From positions 1 to 58,268 of the forward strand of contig JAFGOI010000002.1 in NCBI GenBank assembly GCA_016926555.1: a stretch of DNA of 58,268 nucleotides, read 5' to 3'. This stretch comes from Patescibacteria group bacterium. Lineage in GTDB: Bacteria > Patescibacteriota > WWE3 > UBA101185 > UBA10185. Shown piece by piece: positions 37,301 through 45,866 of this stretch. The notes under the pieces were generated by a model. The model had not been told where the DNA came from. It did no database searches and saw only the letters and a program-made list of their open reading frames with translations. Position 1 is the first letter of the stretch; every line of letters begins with the position of its first letter. A program made the translations under genes and the position numbers.

Positions 37301-37330
37301 GGACAACGAAATCTGACGACTCTTTTCCAA
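31328..37330 (-). CDS. Alpha-2-macroglobulin family protein without thioester
   Basis: About 2,000 residues: an N-terminal membrane helix (ILLSIVVVVGIFWV), bacterial Ig-like (MG) domains, an A2M_N/bait-like region with Gly-rich GAKGGSGSKGGAGG, and an alpha-helical toroid domain (LMDGGWGYWKDSDGSD). At the thioester position (minus strand, about 32733-32765) the sequence reads QMTEN where bacterial A2Ms have GCxEQ, so Cys and Gln are replaced and no thioester can form. Bacterial A2Ms trap proteases at the cell surface and are typically paired with PBP1C, as here. The start is uncertain: TTG 37330 overlaps pbpC by 47 bases, while ATGs at 37411, 37420 and a longer frame to 37444 overlap it by 128-161. 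Confidence 0.88.
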   Translation of the reverse strand: MEKSRQISLSVLRNPRILLSIVVVVGIFWVQNITVNFINKVLERPKVVFSAPMTNDVEVSLDSVISISFSRSMNTSSVESVFSIEPNVTGKFTWDGNTVTFDPDQDFERDMTFHVKVGRQARAKNLIKLKNDFTLKFTTLSSPSVAFAAPTGNIAEPVKNIVIMFNKSVRRVEEEILSITPQVEGVRKWVGSNTYVVKPRNLLMGQRYEVELIRDLEALDGGVLEKGYKFSFVNYAPVAYSMEAGESLAGYYVSGNQLDKDPKGPVTVYFNQQVDRQDVIDKFELQETSTGAVVPTRAVFEDRTEDDNKTYYYNEWEENWKQKVKFYPAVTLKPLTQYSASLTPGFASAIGNATAEAGIAMSYWTADLPGFISSTITNGEVDVDENRRLELMFRSPMDREEIERNIVVNPGEGSKSDYFISVYSGEKTVSYNRYLSRSIDYEFFLPGSTKDKFGRSIGQDIRIKFTTAPYSPSFSLFPSGKYFSTFASNIDTRFVGRAVNVSKLRYSLYKINLEQFISLYNLDRYAWDKIDDTQAESLGYTKVASSDLGLDLETNVHTDVLFNFNRDVDYDLPKGFYFLNVTVVEGIRPVTNVHDNIAFAVGDVSVMSKISHDSLLVWSTSLESRDVKSDYDVKVYKLKAYPRDLNTPILRQDAPVQTGKTNSDGVYLDNNSNLSTSNDPYLVLVQKGDDVGVLFSDWYMGIQPYEFQNVDYSYEVSINGPVKYKAFSFTDRTLYRPGDEVHYKAFIRNNDLHTLSYVDPNVPVIIQLMGQYDYEKKSMQSKEFTNVVDGQIDGSFVLPDNIKLGNYKVSVSLEGREYYSAIFSVQEYVVPEFEIVAEVPDDNVIRGDSIQLNALARYFYGAPVANAEADYRLYKRNYIFRWEKDRRFNFYSTLRYYEDDDIWRGFEEEEVLESSGVINNEGLVTVRPSTSTQSGVSEIYTFETDVKAESGRKLTGSNEYVVHMAEHYTGIKAKSYIGMMDEESGFEVKTLNPNYGAVPGVDVEYEVYKRKYYRVKNKESDGEYYYKVSFEDILVDSGKVETDGEGHADFEFTPREGGLHIIVVKSKDRRGNISTADTQLYVGSSSSSGYWRRENHDRVELHTDKEEYSVGDTATIVATSTLEDTVGLLTTEAEGIIDYKVFKQDHSSEVLKLDIKDEYAPNVYVSALFFEPGKSVYEPAEFRMGLAKLNVDISERKLEVNVSTTEDKYNPKDVGTAKIFVKDKNGNLVSNASVTVGLVDDALVTMSPIKREDAFSQFYTQRYLGVRTLHSLTESLDRVNANTEIGAKGGSGSKGGAGGEYIDLTREDFSETVLWVASVKTDSSGMAEVQFTLPDSTTRWNLFAVAQDASGEKFGQGYSTFGSSMDLFGSPANPRFARVEDEFDMAVVVHNNTKENKSVQVALEVNGLKLLSGEVSQNVNVRAGSQEKLEFKVQAEDEGTAEFLFKLANNGVPVDAVKKQIPILPYGLEIVDSVSNVVNYEMVEEMYVDPSVNKNYGGLNAELYGTFIGVADDSVNQLTAKTNNQMTENVSSRMMALVYKYKYQLKQFDQEDTYSKSVVESDIRNLVNLQLMDGGWGYWKDSDGSDVYNTTIALEALLEAERAGFAVDLDVVNQGVNYVQNAINSQTSIRTDELSYILYVLEMSGSDQTGRLQSMYSMRHSLSDYSKAYLILAMWENKSKWGKFQSQLLAELGEKADLGSQRVFWNSPDGYWFVQHDVAVTSAVLRAINKLDPKSPLASLAVGHITQKTPNSYYTNFVRRLMSVSLYENVLEKGIKSRDTKVELLVNDNVVAEGEVKKEDVNSKFEHFIPVSELAEGSNKLQFKLVKGGDSYYNFVLKTLMPFENVEPKSNEIALEREFLDFDGNVLDGKQFKVGETYIVRLTLASPNLRRNLLLEDFLPGGMESVNGTLKNESSLNDVRMAQVSEQTSDANHLWISNLQMEDSKTEMYINYINKGLYEYTYVVRATVPGTYKLRPAQVYERYSPDIRANTSGGLIEVVE

Positions 37331-39521
37331 TAATATTGAGATTAGCGTCTTTAAAGTGCGCCTCAACGGTGTGAGAGCCTTTTGAAGGAGACCATAGATA
37401 TTTGAAAGCATCCTTTTCATAATATGTACCCAAGGATGTACCATCTAAAAAGTATTCAACCGCAAATACTTCATCAGAAACGGTAACTTCCATTAATATT
37501 CTCTCAAAATTACTTTCCGACGGCAATATCACATATTCACTATTTGGCGGTGGATTTGTAATGTGATTTTTTGTGATCCCCACATTTTCGTTCTTTTCAC
37601 CTTCTATATCTCCCCCATTATCTTTTCTATTTAAAATAGAATTATCCCCAGCAACATCTGAATCACCTTCTTTAGATATATCATTCGGATATTGAATTAA
37701 TAATATGTCATACGTCTCTAACATTACATCTCGCCATATAGGTCCAGCACCTGTTACACCGTCTATAGAATACATAGGAGAATGGTCCGAGTTACCAACC
37801 CATACACCAACTGAAAAGTCTCTTTCTAAGCCTTTAGTATAACCAAATGTCCAATTGTCATGCCAATCTGTTGTAGTTCCGGTTTTACTCGCACATGCAA
37901 ATGGCAACTCTAACACGTTATTACGACCAAATCCGAGTACTTTAGCACTACTATCACTTAATATGCTATGCAGTGCTGACGCTATTTCCTCAGACTTGTC
38001 TTCCCATGCTTTTTCACCTGACGATACTTTGTGTTCATATATAGGTATATCATTCTCATCTCTGATCTGCGCAATTGAGTACACATCCTTAAACACTCCG
38101 CCACGCGAAAGAGAAGCATATGCATTTGTTAGTTCAAGTAGAGTCACTTCCCCGCCTCCCAAGGTCACACTTAGATCATATCTATCAGGATTATCAAGAG
38201 ACTTGACCCCAAGCTTTTGAGCCGCGCTAAGCATATCTTCAACCCCGAGCATATCTAACACCTTCACTGCCGGTAAATTCAGAGAACTGGCCAAAGCCAC
38301 TCTAGCAGTTACAGGACCATTAAAAACACCATTATAATTGTATGGCACAAAACTTTTACCGTTTTTATCTATAAACGCGGTTTTCTCATCTAGTATCGTT
38401 GATTCCGGAGTCAATAAACCTCTATAAAACGCCTGGCCATATGTTATTGGTTTTAAAGCCGAACCAGGTTGTCGCGGGCTTATCGCTACATTTACAGCTC
38501 CATCAATTTCCTCATTAAAATAATCCACACTGCCAATCATTGCCAAAATACCCGAGTCAAACGAATCCATTACAACTACAGCCGCATTTGATAGCTTATG
38601 ATCTTCCTGCAAAAAGGCCACATGATCCTGAGCAGATTTTTGAGCTATTCTGGAAATTGACGGATTTAGAGTCGTATAAATATCTAAACCTTCTAGATCG
38701 GAAACTTCATCCTTCACTAGAATCGTTTTAGCTTCCTCCAAAACATAATCAACAAAATGAAGGAACTCCGCATTTCTATTTGTGAAATTCACACCAGATG
38801 GAAATTCTTTGTATAGGTTCAAATCATCCTGCGGTATATAACCATTCTTGTACATAAGATCGAGTATTTCATTACGCCTGCCTACTCCTGCGTCAGCGGA
38901 ATCCTTTGGATTTAGAGCAACCGGGGATCTTATTACCCCTGCAAGTAGTGCTGCTTCAGGTAGAGATAACTGGGAAGCAGGCTTTCCGTAGTATGTGTAT
39001 GCTGCCGCTTCAATACCATATGAATTATTACCCATATATACTGCGGTGAGATATTCGCTTAAGATCCTATCTTTTGAATAAAACACTTCTATGAAAAATG
39101 ATGAATATAGTTCACGGACTTTTCTGATTACTTTACTACTTAAAATCCCCTCGTTAAAAGCCAAGTTGTTTCGCGCAACCTGCTGTGTAATTGTACTTCC
39201 CCCGGATACTATTCGCTTTGCTTTAATATTAAGAATCAATGCTCTCAAAATCCCTAAAGGACTTATTCCAAAATGTTTATAGAAAGAGCTATCTTCCGCA
39301 GATATTACTGAGTATTTTACATACTCCGGCAACTCATCTACTTTAACCGGATTCTGATATCCTTCCAAATCTGTAATGTACTCATAAATTAAATTGTTTT
39401 CCAAATCATATATCCTTATTGAACCCTTATTTTGATTCAGTCGAGATACAGTTATTAATGAATCTATTATAAATACCGATCCAAGAATCAGTAATACTAC
39501 TATGATTATCTTCTTTTTCAC
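37284..39521 (-). CDS. pbpC: Bifunctional penicillin-binding protein 1C
   Basis: 745 residues that build peptidoglycan outside the membrane. After the N-terminal helix come the glycosyltransferase GT51 motifs SAEDSSFYKHFGI (catalytic Glu) and GGSTITQQVARN, then the transpeptidase with SALK (nucleophile Ser in PGSALKPITYG), SLN in ASSLNLPA and KTGT in SKTGTTTDWH. A C-terminal beta domain from about 650 (ITNPPPNSEYVIL) matches the PBP1C tail. The GTG start has TAATAT 6 bases upstream. It overlaps and probably drives the A2M gene, the same pairing as in proteobacterial pbpC-yfhM loci. Confidence 0.92.
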   Translation of the reverse strand: MKKKIIIVVLLILGSVFIIDSLITVSRLNQNKGSIRIYDLENNLIYEYITDLEGYQNPVKVDELPEYVKYSVISAEDSSFYKHFGISPLGILRALILNIKAKRIVSGGSTITQQVARNNLAFNEGILSSKVIRKVRELYSSFFIEVFYSKDRILSEYLTAVYMGNNSYGIEAAAYTYYGKPASQLSLPEAALLAGVIRSPVALNPKDSADAGVGRRNEILDLMYKNGYIPQDDLNLYKEFPSGVNFTNRNAEFLHFVDYVLEEAKTILVKDEVSDLEGLDIYTTLNPSISRIAQKSAQDHVAFLQEDHKLSNAAVVVMDSFDSGILAMIGSVDYFNEEIDGAVNVAISPRQPGSALKPITYGQAFYRGLLTPESTILDEKTAFIDKNGKSFVPYNYNGVFNGPVTARVALASSLNLPAVKVLDMLGVEDMLSAAQKLGVKSLDNPDRYDLSVTLGGGEVTLLELTNAYASLSRGGVFKDVYSIAQIRDENDIPIYEHKVSSGEKAWEDKSEEIASALHSILSDSSAKVLGFGRNNVLELPFACASKTGTTTDWHDNWTFGYTKGLERDFSVGVWVGNSDHSPMYSIDGVTGAGPIWRDVMLETYDILLIQYPNDISKEGDSDVAGDNSILNRKDNGGDIEGEKNENVGITKNHITNPPPNSEYVILPSESNFERILMEVTVSDEVFAVEYFLDGTSLGTYYEKDAFKYLWSPSKGSHTVEAHFKDANLNIIGKESSDFVVRSAES

Positions 39522-39527
39522 AAACTT

Positions 39528-39533
39528 ATATTA
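39528..39533 (-). promoter_or_regulatory. -10 box of leaderless pbpC
   Basis: TAATAT-N6-GTG on the minus strand. It supports the GTG start. Confidence 0.55.
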
Positions 39534-39769
39534 TCTGAATACAAATTAAATGGCCATACTAAAATCTATGAGTTTGGAACGTATCTAGCATCCGACGTAA
39601 CGATGTGATAGGTATTGCGGCGGTATGTGCGCTTTATAGCGTGTATTGTCGTACTGCACCGCGATACTCCGGCAATCTCCTTATAATATATGCTAGCCGG
39701 CAATGTATTTTGAGCTCATATCTGAGAGAACTATGAATAGCCTCAGTCTCATGCCAATTAACCGAACCC
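39534..39769. other. Gene-free stretch with hairpins and a direct repeat
   Basis: No convincing gene. GCGGT (39620-39624) pairs with ACCGC (39658-39662) around an inner stem CGCT-TTAT-AGCG (39630-39641). CCGGCAAT occurs twice in direct orientation (39669-39676 and 39697-39704) flanking a TATAAT. These look like regulatory or RNA structure, possibly an operator pair around a promoter. Confidence 0.4.
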
Positions 39770-39799
39770 TTGACATGGCAGTTTAATCTTTGATTAAAT
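39770..39799 (+). promoter_or_regulatory. Promoter of the small basic gene
   Basis: TTGACA at 39770-39775 and TTAAAT at 39794-39799 with an 18-base spacer. Confidence 0.6.
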
Positions 39800-39812
39800 A
39801 TAGAAACAACTT

Positions 39813-39835
39813 TTCTGGTTCATTGGGAACCAGAA
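39813..39835 (+). promoter_or_regulatory. Perfect stem-loop in the leader of the small basic gene
   Basis: TTCTGGTTC, loop ATTGG, GAACCAGAA. It lies between the promoter and the Shine-Dalgarno, so it could be a leader hairpin or an operator. Confidence 0.6.
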
Positions 39836-39859
39836 CACATTTATCGAAAGGAGCAGCTA

Positions 39860-40057
39860 ATGTCACAAGGCAAGGCAAAAGCAATACAAGAGGGAAAAGT
39901 GCACATCATATGTCGTCAAGCAGGAAAAAGACTAAAGGGCCCTGGACCGAGTGGCCGAAGAAAATACTGGACAGGAACAAGATGGTCCCCGGAGAGGTCT
40001 CAAGCGAAAGAATACAGACGAGGAAGGGAGGCCATGGAGGTGGCCGCTGCCCTCTAG
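39860..40057 (+). CDS. Small basic protein, unknown
   Basis: 65 residues, rich in Lys, Arg and Gly (RQAGKRLKGPGPSGRRKYW near the middle), with no recognised family; such composition suits RNA, DNA or ribosome binding. Evidence that it is real: a near-consensus promoter, a strong AAAGGAG 6 bases before the ATG, and a following hairpin. Base composition is richer in G than nearby genes. It is alone on the plus strand between pbpC and the M50 gene. A 90-residue frame overlapping it lacks a ribosome-binding site. Confidence 0.65.
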   Translation: MSQGKAKAIQEGKVHIICRQAGKRLKGPGPSGRRKYWTGTRWSPERSQAKEYRRGREAMEVAAAL

Positions 40058-40092
40058 TCTAGTACATTATTCGTAGATTGGAGAAAGCCAAC

Positions 40093-40135
40093 CCGCCGAG
40101 TGGCACCATTAATCTATAATGGGATCACTCGGCGG
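40093..40135 (+). terminator. Strong nested hairpin after the small basic gene
   Basis: CCGCCGAGTG (40093-40102) pairs perfectly with CACTCGGCGG (40126-40135), and inside it CCATTA (40106-40111) with TAATGG (40117-40122). It lies 36 bases past the stop. There is no U tract, so it may act as a 3'-end stabiliser rather than a classical terminator. Confidence 0.6.
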
Positions 40136-40272
40136 CACGGCACAACATAATTTCACATATTTTAATTTACACACTTTATCTAATATCTTAGCCACTCACC
40201 TCATCTTGTAACCCTGATAATACTTCCTGCTCAAAATCGCAAAATAAAGAAAGTAAAGTAGTAAAAACCAAA

Positions 40273-40300
40273 CGAAAAAAAACCCCGCTTTCGCGAGGTT
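40273..40300 (-). terminator. Intrinsic terminator on the minus strand
   Basis: On the minus strand AACCTCGC-GAAA-GCGGGGTT is followed by a run of eight or more T. The stem has one mismatch and a GNRA loop. It ends whatever is transcribed leftward between about 40465 and 40300, or readthrough from the M50 gene. Confidence 0.8.
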
Positions 40301-40465
40301 ATTTATAATGTCTACCCGATGTGACGTTCCGCTGTTCGGCGATGCTTCCACGCTGGATAAAGGCGGACCCCTGGCAGTACTCCTGGGAGTAGCGCACTAA
40401 GCGAGATCCTCGATTGCTATGTTGAAGGTTATAACCAGAATCCAACTTAAGCGTTCACATCAGGC
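40301..40465 (-). ncRNA. Candidate structured RNA upstream of the minus-strand terminator
   Basis: No frame here looks coding. GATGTGACG (40318-40326) can pair with CGTTCACATC (40452-40461), closing a domain of about 144 bases. Inside are TACTCC-TG-GGAGTA (40379-40392), CGAG-ATC-CTCG (40402-40412), and GTTG...CAAC around the palindrome GGTTATAACC. Composition is more GC-rich than the flanks. The terminator just left of it suggests minus-strand transcription. It lacks the SRP GGAAG-GAAGCAGC core, tmRNA, RNase P or 5S hallmarks, so its class is unknown. Confidence 0.45.
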
Positions 40466-40553
40466 AACTAAATACTACATCATCACATCCAAAATGTCAA
40501 TCGTGGGCATAACGGATTTACACCGCTATTAAAGGTAAAAATCCATTTTAATA
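40466..40553. other. AT-rich spacer left of the M50 gene
   Basis: Nothing recognisable; it may hold the promoter for the candidate RNA and the 3' end of the M50 transcript. Confidence 0.3.
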
Positions 40554-41177
40554 TTAACCTATTGTTAAGCCAAATAATCTCATAAAAAAAGACAGAAATG
40601 GTTCAATTATGTATCCTATATATCTTGTAATTACCAAGAACAATAAAATGTACATTCCATAGGGCTGCATTTGCTGCCATTGAATAGATAAGTTATGAGG
40701 CAAAAGGCCATTTACAATTTTAAAACCATCTAGAGGATGAAAAGGAAGAATGTTAAAAATCCCAAGCATAATATTGTATAAAGCAGTGTAAAATACAAAT
40801 GCACTTACAAAACCAATAGAGCTCCATCCACCCATTAATCTAAAAATTACTGACAATACTCCTGCCAAAATAAAATTCGACATAGGACCCGCCAACGCTA
40901 TTAGAGCGGAATCCCTTTTAGGATTTGCTAAGTTTATCGGATTAAAGGGTACAGGCCTCCCCCACCCAATGCCTGCAAATACGAGCATTAATGTTCCGAT
41001 TGGGTCTAAATGCGCTTTTGGATTTAGAGTTACTCTACCCAAATATCTTGGTGTCGGATCACCTAACTTATCCGCTACATAGGCATGCGCGAACTCATGT
41101 ATTGAGATTGACACAATTAACGCAGAAAGTGTTAATACAAATACTATTGGATTAGAAATAAGCTCCATTAATAACAT
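40554..41177 (-). CDS. Compact M50 family membrane metalloprotease
   Basis: 207 residues, all membrane helices and short loops. HEFAH (27-31) and the second zinc site FNILPFHPLDGFKI are intact, with RVTLNPKAHLDPIGTLML between, the pattern of the SpoIVFB/Rip-like S2P-M50 group without PDZ or CBS domains. It would cut transmembrane substrates. TGATATAAT lies exactly 6 bases before the ATG. It is divergent from secE. Confidence 0.88.
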   Translation of the reverse strand: MLLMELISNPIVFVLTLSALIVSISIHEFAHAYVADKLGDPTPRYLGRVTLNPKAHLDPIGTLMLVFAGIGWGRPVPFNPINLANPKRDSALIALAGPMSNFILAGVLSVIFRLMGGWSSIGFVSAFVFYTALYNIMLGIFNILPFHPLDGFKIVNGLLPHNLSIQWQQMQPYGMYILLFLVITRYIGYIIEPFLSFFMRLFGLTIG

Positions 41178-41183
41178 GACAAT

Positions 41184-41192
41184 ATTATATCA
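41184..41192 (-). promoter_or_regulatory. Extended -10 of the leaderless M50 gene
   Basis: TGATATAAT-N6-ATG on the minus strand, the closest to consensus of the extended boxes. Confidence 0.65.
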
Positions 41193-41267
41193 GGTCTACT
41201 TTTATAGAATTGATATACTATCATAATTAGATTTTCCGCTAAATACCTTCCCGAAAGATCTCAAACA

Positions 41268-41276
41268 TGCTAAAAT
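41268..41276 (+). promoter_or_regulatory. Extended -10 of leaderless secE
   Basis: TGCTAAAAT-N6-GTG. It drives the secE-nusG-rplK-rplA run. Confidence 0.65.
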
Positions 41277-41282
41277 CCCAAC

Positions 41283-41468
41283 GTGAACAAAGTGCTAGAT
41301 TTTATAAAATCAGCAATTAATGAACTGAAAAAAGTACAGTGGCCGTCTAGGAAAGAAACTGTTCGCCTGACTGCCTATGTCATAGGCGTTAGTTTCGGTG
41401 TTGGCTTGTTTGTAATGTTATTTGATTATATATTTAAGGAACTGCTAACCTTAGTAATTACTGATTAA
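41283..41468 (+). CDS. secE: Preprotein translocase subunit SecE
   Basis: 61 residues: amphipathic N-terminal helix with VQWPSRKETVRLT, the SecE hallmark, then one membrane helix (about 32-56). GTG start set by the upstream -10. SecE clamps SecY in the translocon. It is followed by nusG after 7 bases, the usual order. Confidence 0.93.
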   Translation: MNKVLDFIKSAINELKKVQWPSRKETVRLTAYVIGVSFGVGLFVMLFDYIFKELLTLVITD

Positions 41469-41475
41469 ATAAGGT

Positions 41476-42195
41476 ATGACAAAAAAGAAGAAAAAGAAAA
41501 CTGAAGATACAGCAAAGACTCAACAAGAAGAGGTAATTGAAGAAGTTAGTGAAGAAGAAACTACCAACAACGAACACATGGAAGACACAAATGATGCACA
41601 GGAAGGAGACCAAGAACATAAAAAGAAAGATAAGAAAGATGGTGTAGTTGTTATAAATCCAGATGTGCCCGAAACTGCGCAGTGGTATGTTGTTCACACT
41701 TACTCAGGTCACGAAAATAAAGTGGCGGCTACTCTCAAACAAAGGATAGAAGCCGGCGGATATACTAACAGAATTTTTAAATTATTCATTCCTCAACAAC
41801 AAAAAATAATTGTGTCTGAGGGCAAGAAAAGATCTGTTGAAGAAAAACTCTTTCCTGGTTATTTAATAGTACAAATGCTATTAGACGATGACTCGTGGTA
41901 TATAGTACGATCCACCCCCGGGGTTACCGGGTTCGTCGGAATGGGTTCGACACCCACACCACTACCCGAAGCTGAAGTTAAAGGTTTGATGAGATTCGCC
42001 GAAATGGAAGCTCCTAAATTTGAGGCTAAGTTTAGAGTTGGGGATTCAGTAAAGATAAAGGAAGGACCTTTTAAAGACTTTCTGGGTAAAGTAGATGAAG
42101 TTAATGAAGACCAAGGAAAAGCAAAAGTATTAGTTTCAGTATTTGGCAGAGAAACTCCTGTTGAACTAGACTTTGAACAGATAGTTAGTTTATAA
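41476..42195 (+). CDS. nusG: Transcription factor NusG with acidic/basic N-terminal extension
   Basis: 239 residues, about 60 longer than E. coli NusG. Residues 1-66 are a low-complexity Lys/Glu extension (KKKKKK then EEVIEEVSEEE). From QWYVVHTYSGHENKVAATL comes the NGN domain (LFPGYLIVQMLLDD, STPGVTGFVG), then the KOW domain (VGDSVKIKEGPFKDFLGKV). NusG binds RNA polymerase and links it to ribosomal S10. The extension may contact another partner. It lies in the secE-nusG-rplK-rplA operon. Confidence 0.94.
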   Translation: MTKKKKKKTEDTAKTQQEEVIEEVSEEETTNNEHMEDTNDAQEGDQEHKKKDKKDGVVVINPDVPETAQWYVVHTYSGHENKVAATLKQRIEAGGYTNRIFKLFIPQQQKIIVSEGKKRSVEEKLFPGYLIVQMLLDDDSWYIVRSTPGVTGFVGMGSTPTPLPEAEVKGLMRFAEMEAPKFEAKFRVGDSVKIKEGPFKDFLGKVDEVNEDQGKAKVLVSVFGRETPVELDFEQIVSL

Positions 42196-42204
42196 TCAAT
42201 CACT

Positions 42205-42651
42205 ATGGCTACAAAAAAGAAAGGCAAAAAAGTAAAAGCAATCGTTAAACTGGCAATAGAGGCTGGTAAAGCTAATCCAGCACCACCGGTTGGACCTGCA
42301 CTTGGCCAACACGGTGTGCCTATTATGGATTTCTGTAAGGAGTTTAACGCGAAAACTTCAAAGATGGGAGCAGATGTTATTCCAGTTATATTAACAGTGT
42401 ATGAGGATAGATCATTCACATTTATTACAAAGACCCCTGTTACTTCTCATCTAATTAAAAAAACTCTAAAGCTAAGTAAAGGATCTGCAATACCAAACAA
42501 ACAGAAAATAGGGAAATTAACACAGGCACAAGTTGAGGAAATTGCGAAAATCAAGATGCCTGATCTAAATACAACTGATATGAATGAGGCCGTAAAAGTT
42601 GTTTTGGGTACTGCAAAATCAATGGGTGTGGAGGTTGCAAATGGCAGGTGA
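42205..42651 (+). CDS. rplK: Ribosomal protein L11
   Basis: 148 residues: N-terminal domain with [24 protein letters not shown], and C-terminal rRNA-binding domain with [25 protein letters not shown]. Normal length. Its TGA stop overlaps the start of rplA by 11 bases, so TGA is a stop codon in this organism. Confidence 0.96.
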   Translation: MATKKKGKKVKAIVKLAIEAGKANPAPPVGPALGQHGVPIMDFCKEFNAKTSKMGADVIPVILTVYEDRSFTFITKTPVTSHLIKKTLKLSKGSAIPNKQKIGKLTQAQVEEIAKIKMPDLNTTDMNEAVKVVLGTAKSMGVEVANGR

Positions 42652-43273
42652 CAACAAACCAGAATTCCCGATCAAGGAGGGTATTGAATATATTAAAGAC
42701 ACATCCAAAGAAAAGTATGATGCGAGTATTGAAACACATGTAAACCTCACTCTGGAGAAAAATCAAGCCGTAAACTTCTCTATCTCATTACCTTATGGTA
42801 CAGGTAAATCAAAAAAGGTAGCGGTCATGTCACCAACAAAGGTAGCAGCAGCCGATCTTATACTAACAGAAGATGATATAGGTGAAATCGAAAGCGGAAA
42901 GATAAAACCAAAGGTGGATTTCGATGTGCTTATAGCTCATCCCAGTTTTATGCCAAAGATTGCCAAGATCGCCAAGATCCTGGGTCCCGCAGGTACCATG
43001 CCAAACCCTAAAAGTGGTACAGTAACCGAAGATATAGCGGAAGCTGTACAAGAAATCAAAAAAGGAAAGATACAAGTAAAATCCGAAAAAGATGCCCCGA
43101 TTATTCACACCATAATAGGTAAAGTAAGCTTCCCCAACGAACACCTCGTTGAAAACTTCAATGAACTTATTAAGGCACTAAATCAGAACAAGCCTGCGAA
43201 AGCAAAACCAGGCTGGATTAAGAATGTATATATCTGTTCCAGCATGGGACAATCCTTCAGAATCCAAATATAA
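42641..43273 (+). CDS. rplA: Ribosomal protein L1
   Basis: 210 residues from the ATG overlapping the rplK end; a longer frame back to 42599 only re-reads rplK. L1 features: [32 protein letters not shown]-like [32 protein letters not shown], and a C-terminal [15 protein letters not shown]. About 20 N-terminal residues of typical L1 are missing. Presence of L1 argues against Parcubacteria, which generally lack it. rplJ and rplL, which normally follow, are not here. Confidence 0.94.
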   Translation: MAGDNKPEFPIKEGIEYIKDTSKEKYDASIETHVNLTLEKNQAVNFSISLPYGTGKSKKVAVMSPTKVAAADLILTEDDIGEIESGKIKPKVDFDVLIAHPSFMPKIAKIAKILGPAGTMPNPKSGTVTEDIAEAVQEIKKGKIQVKSEKDAPIIHTIIGKVSFPNEHLVENFNELIKALNQNKPAKAKPGWIKNVYICSSMGQSFRIQI

Positions 43274-43320
43274 ATCATTTGAAAACCTTAGCGCAAATTT
43301 AGTTTCTAATTGATTATTTC

Positions 43321-43599
43321 TCACAAACCTATATACACATTCACCTCATCAAGTATTGCACTTAGAAGTCCCTTATCTATATCGAACTTCTTCTCGGACT
43401 CTCTACCTTTATCAATAATCACATAATCCTTAATAAGGGTGATGAAATTTGTGTGCTGAGGAAGTACGTCAAACTCACCTTGTTCATTTACAGAAGTCAC
43501 TGTGGCAGCTGTATCTTCATACATAGTCTTTATCCTTGTTTTAATAAGTACCTTTATAGGTGTTGCTTCTTTTCCTAATACCTTTACCGTATTTTCCAT
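43321..43599 (-). CDS. atpC: ATP synthase epsilon-like subunit, beta-sandwich only
   Basis: 92 residues from the ATG 10 bases after the atpD stop (a GTG at 43629 would overlap atpD). It matches the N-terminal beta-sandwich of epsilon (VTSVNEQGEFDVLPQHTNFITLI). The C-terminal helical hairpin, which inhibits ATP hydrolysis in many bacteria, is missing. Last gene of the ATPase operon. Confidence 0.8.
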   Translation of the reverse strand: MENTVKVLGKEATPIKVLIKTRIKTMYEDTAATVTSVNEQGEFDVLPQHTNFITLIKDYVIIDKGRESEKKFDIDKGLLSAILDEVNVYIGL

Positions 43600-43609
43600 A
43601 ATTGTACTA

Positions 43610-45863
<2,254 letters not shown>

Positions 45864-45866
45864 ACA

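Noticed and set aside
37331-37444. Extending the A2M gene to its longest start
   Set aside because: It would overlap pbpC by 161 bases, the extra residues merely re-read pbpC in another frame, and no ribosome-binding site supports it.
39790-40062. A 90-codon frame overlapping the 65-codon basic gene
   Set aside because: It starts near the promoter -10 box, lacks a ribosome-binding site, and overlaps the frame that has a strong Shine-Dalgarno.
40301-40465. SRP RNA, 5S rRNA, tmRNA or RNase P RNA identity for the structured segment
   Set aside because: Both strands were read for the SRP GGAAGGAAGCAGC core, the 5S CGAAC...GGAAG loop pattern, a tmRNA tRNA-like end and RNase P core motifs; none is convincingly present.
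42599-42640. Upstream start for L1
   Set aside because: The extra residues re-read the rplK end, and the ATG at 42641 begins the sequence aligned with L1.
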